From Spirogloea muscicola (lineage: Eukaryota; Streptophyta; Zygnematophyceae; Spirogloeales; Spirogloeaceae), in assembly GCA_009602725.1 (NCBI GenBank), contig WELB01000075.1:409970-422134 (forward strand): a DNA stretch of 12,165 bases. The letters run 5' to 3'. A model generated the notes under the pieces. The model made no database searches. It was not told the DNA's origin and saw only the letters and a program-made list of their open reading frames with translations. Of the stretch, positions 1 to 8,400 are shown one piece after another. Position numbers and translations under genes: made by a program. Within the stretch, counting starts at the first letter, position 1; each line of letters opens with the position of its first letter.

Positions 1-345
1 TGGAGCGGCATGACGCCGGAGTGCTCCGCTGCCACCGCGAAGCCAGCCTCCACCAGGATGCTGTGCATCGCGTCCCGGAGGCGGTCGTGGGCCGCCGTCC
101 TCTCGCCGCCATGGGAACAGCGCAGGACGTGAGCAGCCAGCTCGCCAGGCTTGGCCCCTCGCTCGCCACACTGGCATTGACGCACGCCCTGGAGGCATGG
201 AGGCGGCAGCCCCAGGAGCCGGTGGACGGCAGTGCGAAACACCTCATCTGGGAGGGTCAGGGCGTCAGTGATGGGGAGTGCCTGGAGCCACGCCGCTGCC
301 CCCGGGGAGGAGGCCGAATGTAGTCTCGCGCGCCCGCGCAGGTCA
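1..345 (-). mobile_element. Retroelement-like protein, C-terminal fragment (partial, runs off left edge)
   Basis: The minus strand is open from the window edge to about base 821, where an in-frame TGA lies at 824-822. Recognisable protein begins near 345. It contains SASSPGAAAWLQALP, then a segment reading FRTAVHRLLGLPPP, then a C-x-C-x12-H-x4-C motif (first Cys codon 176-174, last 119-117), then an HDRLRDAMHSILVEAGF helix. From memory of the family, this order (Ser-rich turn, AWL..LP, FR.A...RLGLP, Cys/His knuckle, H..LRD helix) occurs in the region after the reverse transcriptase of non-LTR retrotransposon-like proteins of protists and algae, near the CCHC and endonuclease part. No reverse transcriptase motif is in the window, and there is no ATG in the recognisable part, so this is a fragment or a terminal exon. 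It could also be a domesticated or decayed copy. The frame is GC-rich, which favours chance openness upstream of 345 but not the ordered motif below it. Confidence 0.5.
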
Positions 346-586
346 GCCTCAGGAAGGGCAGGGAGGGGGGCAAGGGCCCGCCGACAGGGGGCGGTTAGGT
401 GGGGGTGGCCGGCGACCGGAGCCGGCCGCGGCGCCCGGTCGTGCGCAACCGAGCCCGGTCCCCCACTCCACCGTTCCGGCTGGTGGGCAGCGTGGCCCAG
501 CCCTAACGGCCTCCCACCCCCTCGCCGCCGTCTCACCTGCCCGCCCACGCCCCCCTTCAGGCGCCGGGCGCTCGCCGGCGACGGCG

Positions 587-652
587 TCATCGCCATCGCC
601 GTCGTCGCCGTCGCCGTCGCCGTCGTTGTCGCCGTCGGCGGCGGCGTTGGCA
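587..652. repeat. Imperfect trinucleotide tract (GTC/GCC)
   Basis: An almost pure run of gtc/gcc/atc triplets spans about 65 bases. On the minus strand it would encode poly-Arg in one frame. It is typical microsatellite-like DNA of GC-rich algal genomes. No function is claimed. Confidence 0.85.
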
Positions 653-929
653 GCGTTTGGGGCTGCGGACGCCGGCCGTGGCGGCCGATGCGGCGCCGCC
701 TCCGATGCTGAGGCCGCCGGTGGCCCTGCCGCCGCCGCCCGCCGCCGACGCCGCCGCCAAGGCCGACTCCGAGAACTGCATGGCTTGTGAGACCGTTAGG
801 ACCCCACTCTCCCGCTCCTCTGTCAGCTGCCCCATGTTGGTCAATTTGCAGTGGGTTATGTCGTCATCAGATGTGCTTGCCATTGTACTCAGCCACTTTG
901 GCCTTCGATCATGTCCATACACGAAAGCG

Positions 930-969
930 CCTTCTGGGCGCCCAGTTGCTCCTTCTGGGCGCCCAGTTG
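930..969. repeat. Two 19-base tandem copies (21-base period), each holding a 12-base palindrome
   Basis: The 19-base copies at 930-948 and 951-969 are identical and separated by 2 bases. Each contains the perfect palindrome CTGGGCGCCCAG. A period of 21 keeps reading frame, giving a repeated PSGRPVA heptad in the frame that is open from 657. The repeat lies just upstream of the modelled start of the RopGAP gene. It could be coding, or a paired binding site or hairpin in the leader. Confidence 0.9.
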
Positions 970-1010
970 GGGCCCCAGCTTGGCCATGCCCGCCTCACGC
1001 CGTTGACGGC

Positions 1011-4000
1011 ATGGCTGATTATCCTATCAGACCAGCTACTGATCGTCGCCTTGGTAAGCCATTGCCTCACCAACCAGCTAATTGGACGCAAGCCCCTCCT
1101 TTGACGGATTCCTCCTTGCGGCTGGCGCACAGCGATCCGGAAGTCGCTGTGCGTGTCGGCGGACGCGGCTGGCGACGAGGAGGAGGAGGAGGAGTACGAG
1201 TACGACGACGGGCCGGCGTTCGAGGTCGGGTGGCCCACCAACGTCAAGCACGTCGCGCACGTCACCTTCGACCGCTTCAAGGGCTTCATGGGCGTGCCCG
1301 CCGACATCGAGCGCGACCTCCCCCGCTCTGCGCCCAGCGCCAGGTGTGCCGCCACCGCCGCCGCCATTGCCGCCATTGCCGCCGCCGCTGCTGCCGGCAT
1401 TGCCGCCTCGCTCTTGTTGGCACTGCCTTACGCCGGCAGCGCGGCCGGCCCGCGCAGCCGGAGCGTGTTTGGCGTGCACCCCGAGTCGATGCAGTGCCTG
1501 CTCGACGACCACGGCAACATGGTGCCCACGATCCTGATGCTCCTGCAGGCGCGCCTCTACAACCAGGGCGGCCTCAAGGTCCGCTCAGCCGCCCCCCTTT
1601 CGATTGCTTTCCTGGCCAAGGTCGGGGTTTGACTGGCCATGAGACTCGCATGCGCCGGCTTTGTGCGCTTGCCACGCCCCTTGGGAAGGTTGTTTGTCTT
1701 GGGGCACTGCTGTAGTGCCGCCTGCTGCTGTCGCACAGACCTCTTACTCTCGTCACTCGCAATGCTTGTCATCAACATCTCTCATGCCCTATGTGCAAGG
1801 CTGGTCATGTGTCCAGAAGGAGGGAATCTTCCGAATTACCGCGGGGATCGACCACGAGGAGCAGGTCCGCGCGCAGCTCAACGCTGGCGTCGTGCCCAAC
1901 AATGTTGAGGTTCATGCACTTGCAGGCCTCATCAAGGTACGCGTGACCAGTCTTGATGATTACTTAGGCAAATGCAAATGTGCAATTGCATGTCTGTTGA
2001 GTACCTTGTTGCTGCCTACTGGAGCAAGCACAGGGCAGGAATGACTTATTTTGGCAAGCAATGGCGTGGGAATGGTGCAGGCGTGGTTTCGAGAGCTCCC
2101 AGAGGGCGTGTTAGACAAGCTGTCGCCGGAGCAGGTGGCAGACTGCCAGGACGAGGCAGAGGTTGCGCAGCTCATCACAACACTGCCAGCAACCCAAGCT
2201 GCGCTGCTGGACTGGACCATCAACCTCATGACCGATGTCGTGGAGCACGAGAAGCAGAACAAGATGAACGCGCGCAACATCGCCATGGTCTTTGCACCCA
2301 ACATGACCCTTGTGCGCCCTCGAGCACCCCTTCAACCCCTCGCGCCCCAAGGCTTGACCTCTGTGTGCTGCAAGATTGAGCACATCCGGAGGCTATGAAG
2401 ATCTGATGTAGATACTGCAGAGACGGACCAATATGGTGTCTGCAGCCTAGCACGTGCTCTTGCTTTAGCCACTAACTTTTACACCAACAAGAAAGAAAGT
2501 GGCAAGAACAGTTGAATCCAAGTATGGTCTGATCATTCCTCACATACTGGCTGGCGAACACTGCATCGGCTTCAGCAAGATGCTTTTGATTGTGCAGTGC
2601 AGCTGGTTTTGCAGCATTGTCATGGCAGTTGCATAAAACGCGACTGGTGTTGGTGGTGATGCAGGTGGACGACCCGCTCACGGCGCTCATGCACGCCGTC
2701 CAGGTCATGAATTTCCTCAAGACGCTCATTCTGCGCAAGCAGCGGCTGCGGCGGGAGGCCAAGGGCCTCTCAGTCAAGGGCAGCCAGCCCTCGTCGGGCG
2801 CCATGGAGCCAGTTGCCGATGCCAATGGTGGCAACGTGCCGCCTTCGATGATGCGGGAGGTCACTTTCTCCGTGCGGCCCCATCGGGCGCCTCCGCCTCC
2901 CCCCGCTGCTGCCGCCACAGTTGCTGCTGCCACGGCTGCGGCTTTCAAAGATGCAGCTCCGTCTGGCAATGGCAGTGTCTCCGAAGTGCCGCATGGCAGA
3001 GACATGTCTGAGGGTGGCGATCCGCATGAATCGGATATGGATGTGGAAGGGCATGCTTCTGTGCTGCCGGCTGCAGCGGCAGGGCATGATGAGGAGATGG
3101 CTGGGGACGATGATGTCGACACCGATGCCACAGCAGTCGTCCACGACGGAGAGCTGGAGGGGGTCCTCACCATGAAGCCAGTTGTCAAACCCGAGACAGG
3201 CATGGAGGAGGCAGCCTCGGCCAAGGCTGCACTGCCTCGGGGCCCGAGTGAGGCGCTTTGGGCAGAGGAGGAGGAGGATGAGGAGGAGGAGCAGCAGGAC
3301 AGAGAGGAGGCCGCAGCAGTGGAGAGCAACGAGAGCGGAACAGTGATGGCGACTGCGGCGGCGCCGCAGGTACTGAGGGAGATCTGGACCTCCTACTGAT
3401 GCTCCTTAGCGGAACCCTTCCCCCAAGTAAGCCATGGGGAAGGGCCGCTGCGAGCCCCACCTAGCTCCTCTTGTCTATCTCCTGCGTCCTTCCTGCACGT
3501 GCGCATGCTCATCTCCCCGTCATAAATTTGGGTTTGCCTTCATTGGTCCAAGCGCAGACTTTCAGCAGCATCAGCTGTCAATGTACTGATCTAGAAACTG
3601 GCTGCCTGTGCAGGTCCCGAGTTTTACGAGAGCCGCAGAAGAGCAGCATGAGGAGGATGACGAAGCTGTCTCCATCACTGTGGTTGCCATAACTGCTGAT
3701 GCTGATGGACTACCACAGTCGCCCTCGATTGCGAGCTTCGTGGCCGAAGAAGAAGCTGTGACCGGTCACGTGGAGAAGGTGGCGCCTAAGGAACGTGACA
3801 CCCCAGTGGAGCTTGCGTGCTTGCCCAAGCTGGACACTGAGATTGTGAACGACACGAGCTTGTCCGTGCTGGAGGCTGAGGAGACCGATCACATTGCTGC
3901 TGTTCCAGCAGAAGCCGCGCAGCTCGATGGTGAAGTCTTGAGAGAATCTCTCGAGGAAGGAAAGGACGTCATGGTCCAACCTGATATCGACCAGGGCACC

Positions 4001-5104
4001 ATGGGGGTCAACTTAGAAGGGTCTTCAGCTCAGGACTCAATTTCGAATCAGGATGGTGGCCAGGAGGTGAAAGCCAGTACACAGGAGGAGGAGGAGGATG
4101 CCGGAGCCCAAGTTGGCATTCCACATGGGACTGAAGCAGGCCTGGTTGAGGAGCAGCTGATGGCCGGCCTGACCTCGTCGCCGCGGTGGCCTTCTTTCTA
4201 TGGATCCCAGTCAGCGGAGGTGGCGGTCGCCGATGCTGCCTTCCTCGCGAGCACTCAAGGTGATAAAGCAGTAACGCAGGAGGGGGTTGGCAGCGATGTG
4301 CTGGACATGGAAACTCCATATGCAGTGCATCCTGCGCTGTCGGAAACAAGAGATGGAGAGGCTTTGCTGGAGCCAGCTGTTACTGAGGTGCAGGAGGCAG
4401 CAGCACCGCCTCATGTGCCGCTCAAAGAAGACCAGGCGGCTGATCCGGCACCGGCGGCCTTGGTCGCCAGTCTGGCACACGATGGAGATCTGCAGCACAT
4501 GCACGAGCCTCATATGCACGAATCCATCCTGTATGAAGAGGCCCTCGAGCTCTTTGGCAGTCCAGCATTCACAGCACAGAAGGTGGAGGGTCTGCTGCTG
4601 CCTGTTGCTACTGAGGGTGCTGTAGAATCCGAGGGAATTACGAGCCGAGGTGCGCTGCCAGAGGAAGGGCTTTCTGGAGCGGGAACAAGTGCAGCAAACT
4701 ACTTGGGTGTCGAAGACAAGGTGGCCGAGGACAGTGGTGAGCAGTTACTCGAGATCAAGGAGGGCGGCGCAACTGAGGACCTGGCGCTGCCCCAGCCGCA
4801 GATTCTGCTTGTGCACGTTGGCGAGGTGCCCATCTCTGAGGAGCAGAAGGCTGAGGTGTTTCATGCGCATGTTGCTGTAACGCACGAGGCTAAGGAGGAG
4901 AGCCTGGGAGCAGAAATGGAACGAGAACAACCTCAGCAGCAGGTAGAGGAAGCAGCAGGTTCCACGCTGCAGGTGTTTGACGCAGAGAACTCAGAAGTCC
5001 AGAGGCACGACACTGTATACCTCCCTGTTGGCGACAACGAGCACAAGGATGCGGTCGACCGACTCAAGCTCCCCAGTTCAGTTGCTGGAGTGGTTGAGTC
5101 ATAG
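1011..5104 (+). CDS. Plant-type Rho/Rop GTPase-activating protein (CRIB + RhoGAP) with long acidic C-terminal tail; 7 exons
   Basis: The product should stimulate GTP hydrolysis by a Rac/Rop GTPase, with the CRIB motif binding the active GTPase. Modelled exons: 1011-1053, 1133-1343, 1458-1578, 1817-1936, 2081-2311, 2665-3369, 3614-5104. All introns are GT-AG and phases agree, giving 973 residues. CRIB is at about residues 44-72 (FEVGWPTNVKHVAHVTFDRF, almost identical to land-plant RopGAPs). The RhoGAP domain spans about 85-265 with the arginine finger in KEGIFR (R131), LAGLIKAWFRELP, RNIAMVFAPNM and DDPLTALMHAVQVMNFLK. From about 270 to 973 the chain is Glu/Ala/Val-rich, looks disordered, and has no domain I recognise. 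Plant RopGAPs are much shorter (a few hundred residues), so the tail is unusual. The first exon is uncertain: ATG at 1011 is the nearest in-frame start through the 1053/1133 splice. CRIB and GAP identity is secure; the N-terminus and the use of the last intron are less so. Confidence 0.9.
1344..1457 (+). other. Intron of 3n length without stop codons, between CRIB and GAP (possible exitron)
   Basis: The donor is cag|gtgtgc and the acceptor is cgcgcag|ccg. Removal joins APSAS to RSVFGV, matching the plant RopGAP pattern at this junction. The intron is 114 bases, reads through in frame, and would add 38 residues if retained. Those residues include an Ala/Ile/Leu-rich stretch (IAAIAAAAAAGIAASLLLAL) that resembles a membrane-spanning or coiled helix. 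Homology favours splicing; retention would still give a full-length protein. Confidence 0.75.
3370..3613 (+). other. Last intron of the RopGAP gene; decides long versus short tail
   Basis: The donor is ccgcag|gtactg at 3370 and the acceptor is cctgtgcag|gtcccg ending at 3613. The length is 244 bases and both boundaries are phase 0. Splicing joins two acidic, Ala/Glu-rich segments of the same style and opens 496 further codons to the TAG at 5102-5104. If it is not spliced, translation stops at the TGA at 3397-3399 after ten more residues, giving a protein of about 486 residues. Confidence 0.75.
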
Positions 5105-5459
5105 CGTGCCAGGGCATAGGCTTGACATAGAGACCCTCATGGTTTGCCTTCCCCTATCACAGAGTTGCCCCTCAGCCCTGGTCTAGGGGTTCCCTTGTTG
5201 CTGCGCCCCTTAATCTTATGCCTGCGCCGCGTTTCGCTGTTGAAGACAATGATCTTTGGCGAAAAACTGCGCTCACCTCAAAAGACAGGCTGCTGCGAAT
5301 TCAAGTGTACTGTCCTAAGTTGCCCTTGCTAAGTCCTATGACCTATGTCATAGGAGTTTGCCCACATTTTGGAATTCCCGGTGGGGCAAGCTCTTCATGG
5401 CTTCCAACAAAAATTGCTCTCACTGGGGCATAATATCTGCCTGGCCAGACTGGCTGTGC
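5105..5459. other. Convergent intergenic spacer (3' regions of both genes)
   Basis: These 355 bases separate the stop codon of the plus-strand RopGAP gene from that of the minus-strand copper ATPase gene. I see no convincing gene. Neither strand has the TGTAA polyadenylation signal common in chlorophytes, so other 3'-end signals must be used. The only clear structure is the hairpin at 5334-5355. Confidence 0.7.
5334..5355. repeat. Perfect inverted repeat: 9-bp arms, 4-base loop
   Basis: The arms TCCTATGAC (5334-5342) and GTCATAGGA (5347-5355) are exact reverse complements around CTAT. The hairpin lies 229 bases after the RopGAP stop codon and about 105 bases after the ATPase stop codon, so it could form in the 3' UTR of either transcript. 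There is no T-run, and a bacterial-type terminator is not suggested. Confidence 0.9.
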
Positions 5460-8400
5460 TTAGCCAGGCTGGCCTGCTGGAGGCACTTGCTTTTCGTCAA
5501 AATTGCTATGATGACCATGGTGGGCTCGGAGCAACAAAGAGTTGACCATCACACCTAAGGAGCTGACACCCATCAATGCTGCCGCTATGGACGGGGTCAG
5601 CATGACATTGTGCGTCGGCAGAAGAGCTCCTGCAGCTATGGGTATCCCCACCTGTGCTCATCGCCCAAGCAATGAGTGCATCAGGGAAGCCAGCTCTGCT
5701 GAAGTATTGACATTCTCGCGAGGTTGAGAGTATCACATCACAAGCACTTCCAAAACTCATCCATGTAAGATGGTGCTCCAGATAGCAACTCACCACATTG
5801 TACAAGAAGGCCCACCCCAAGTTCTGCTGTATCTTTCTGAAAGTAGCTTTACTAAGGTCAATCACGTCCAGAACCTGGGTGAGCTTGTCACCCATCAGGA
5901 CAATGGAGGCCACTTCAGAAGCCGCTCCAACACCGCCAGCCATGGTTATGCCCACATCAGCCTGGGCCAGCGCTGCTGCATCATTGACCCCATCCCCCAC
6001 CATGGCGACCTTCTTGTTCGACTTTTGCAACTGGCTTATGTACTCTGCTTTACCATACGGCCTAACGCCAGCATGCACCTGCACGAGAGGGACAGCACAG
6101 TCTGCCAAATGCATGACCAACAGGAATGCCCAGTTTCTTACCAAAGAAATTTACAAGCATGTATACTTGCGTCTGACTTGTGAGAATGTAGGACTGCATG
6201 CTGATGCTAGAAGACTAACACTTTGTAGCAGACTTTTGTAGCAGACTTTGTAGCAGACTGTCACATCGCGAGGCATAGATACTTCATAATGCAAGAACTT
6301 GGAATGGATCAGCATGCTGTCCAGGGCAACGACAACACAGTAGGACAATACAGACAACACTTGGTGATCAAGGTGGACCTTACCCTGTCGGCTGCAATCC
6401 CCACGCGCTTCGCCACAGCTGCAGCTGCAGCTTTCTTGTCACCAGAAAGCATGCTGGTGAACAGTCCCATGGACTGCAACCCCTGAACAGTTGTAGCAGC
6501 CTCAGGTCGCAGTTCATCCATCATAGCCAATGCCCCTGCGATTCTACCGTCCACTGCAACGTAAACCACCGTCTGGCCTTGCTCTATAGCATCTTGAAGC
6601 AATGGTGGCTCACCGCTGGCTCCATACCTGTTATTGTGCAGCAGATGCATTGATATAACATTAGTAAGTTTATGCCTCAAAGTCTAGCCACCCATGAAAG
6701 CCACACTTTGACAAAATTCGTCCGCAACAAAGGAATGCAGGAAGACAAATGGAGGCCTGAAGCCCATCTTATCTTTATACCACAAGCACATTCTCCAACT
6801 TTCATATTGTCAGAGGCAGTATTGACCTGCGGACCCAGTCCATATTGCCGACTGCCACGCAGTGCCCATCAACAACAGCTGTGGCACCGCAGCCTGGCTC
6901 CTGTTTGAAGCTGCCATCTTCCACCTGCATAAAACATGGCATGCTACTGCTTAAGGTCTCCTTGACGAGTTTGGCATTGTGCCCTTATTTGACCACAAAA
7001 GCCTGTCAAGCTGGCCTTTATTGATACCGCAATTTTCTTTGCCAAAACCGCCCTTTGAGGATAAGATCACTGTGAGAGCAGTGAGTGAAGAGAAGGAGAC
7101 GTGCTTATGAAGGTTGTCAAACCGACAGCAGTCTCTGTGATGTGAAGCTGTGAGCAGAAAGAGGAGGCGTGATCAAAGGAGTCTGATAGCTAAGCCATTC
7201 CAGCAGTCTCTATATACCTGCACGGCGCGGCAGCCAGCCTCTGCAGCAGCTCGGATGATGGCTGTAGCAACAGGGTGTGTTGTTGACCTTTCCACACCAG
7301 CCGCCAAAGCCAGTAACTCTTGATCCTCGTTGGTACTCTTCTGGTTTCTGCAACAACAAGTTATACATGCTTGCCCATGTCATTTCTGCACGCAAACCCA
7401 CTAAAATTCCACTGCAGGTTCCAAATGTCTTCGCAAAGACATGCAGTCTATCAGGCCTTCTGTGGTGAGCGGGGCTTGCATATTTCAATCACCCGCTACA
7501 GCTTACCCTCATGAGATTCATGCTAATCCTACAATGTAAGAGGACTTAGGACAGAGGTCTGCAGTAAATGTCTTGGAAGTGATTGTCTCGGATGCCAGTA
7601 AGCTTCATGCATGCCACCTGGGAAGGATGTGTGTACCTTGTACTTTCGCTGCTTGTGACAGCAACCTTGGTCACCACAGGGTGACCAAAAGTCAGGGTGC
7701 CAGTTTTGTCAAATACCACACTATCAATGTGTGACACCTTCTCCAAAACATCGCCTCCACGAATGAGAAGCCCCCGCCTGGCGCCAAGACCTGTCCCTAC
7801 CTGGTAGAAAGGTGCACCACCAGTAAGAAGGAGGCAGGAATGAGCTCAATCGTCGCCACATATAATTGTATAATATACGTGCTTGTTATGCGTAAGCCCT
7901 TGAGTACAAGAGCTCGACTGTGTGGACAGATGAACAGGCTCATATTTCAGGTGCACTTGGCTCACTAGGCAGTCGTGTAAGACACTTACCAAGACAGCTG
8001 TAGGTGTTGCCAAGCCCAGTGCACAGGGACACGCAATAACCTGGACATGCAATGGCAATCGAAGTGACATCACATGGCTTCAAGGATCTGCATGTGCCTT
8101 ATCAGCTCCTAGTGCTTTGCCCAATGCGCAGACCTACATGTCTTGCAGTACAATGATATCTTTTCAGTATGATGTCGGCTTGGATCAGCCGAGATAATGC
8201 CCAGGCTCACCAGCACATTGCAAGCAAGCTGAAGGCCGAGGAGGAGAGGCCCCCCAGCTGGAATAACTTGTGGCCAAAGCTTTGACCCCATGGTCGCCCA
8301 GAATGTGAATGTTGCTGCAGACAACCCCATGACTCCATAACAAAACTTGCCAGCAATCTGCAGTATGTAGTCATAACAACGTCAAGATCACAAGTCAGAA

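Larger units (their letters stand above)
346..1010. other. GC-rich low-complexity region, likely promoter/5' part of the RopGAP gene
   Basis: No gene can be assigned confidently here. The stretch is very GC-rich to about 780, and several frames are open on both strands only because stop codons are rare in such DNA. It encodes Pro/Ala/Arg-rich low-complexity peptides. From about 790 the base composition becomes more balanced. The region probably carries the promoter, 5' leader and possibly the true first exon of the CRIB-RhoGAP gene. The frame that enters the CRIB exon by the 1053/1133 splice is open on the plus strand back to 657, with an ATG at 705, so a longer N-terminus is possible. Confidence 0.5.

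Noticed and set aside
278-790. 170-codon Pro/Ala-rich plus-strand frame
   Set aside because: It is low complexity and open because of high GC. Part of it is antisense to the retroelement-like fragment.
587-922. Minus-strand frame ending in poly-Arg
   Set aside because: The Arg run is a translation of the trinucleotide tract, and the rest shows no homology I recognise.
1082-1537. Arg/Thr/Ser-rich frame overlapping the CRIB exon
   Set aside because: It is an out-of-frame shadow of the CRIB-encoding exon.
2472-3329. 285-residue Ser/Ala-rich open frame on the minus strand
   Set aside because: It lies antisense to the RopGAP exon and its intron, and is Ser/Ala-rich because the plus strand is Glu/Ala/Thr-rich. 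It has no recognisable motif.
5334-5355. Hairpin as a rho-independent terminator
   Set aside because: There is no T-run, and the surrounding genes are eukaryotic with introns.
5506-5793. Continuation of the minus-strand ATPase frame past the MVGDGVND exon
   Set aside because: The protein pattern stops matching at YNV, exactly at a gtgagt donor at 5793, and resumes at VGIPIAAG after the acceptor at 5652.
6222-6258. Three tandem repeats as a possible CRISPR-like array
   Set aside because: The units are 12-13 bases without spacers and lie in an intron.
7210-7488. 92-codon minus-strand frame with Cys/Arg/Pro-rich sequence
   Set aside because: It is a shifted reading of ATPase exon 12 (7347-7218) and its intron; the correct frame gives LLALAAGVERSTTHP.
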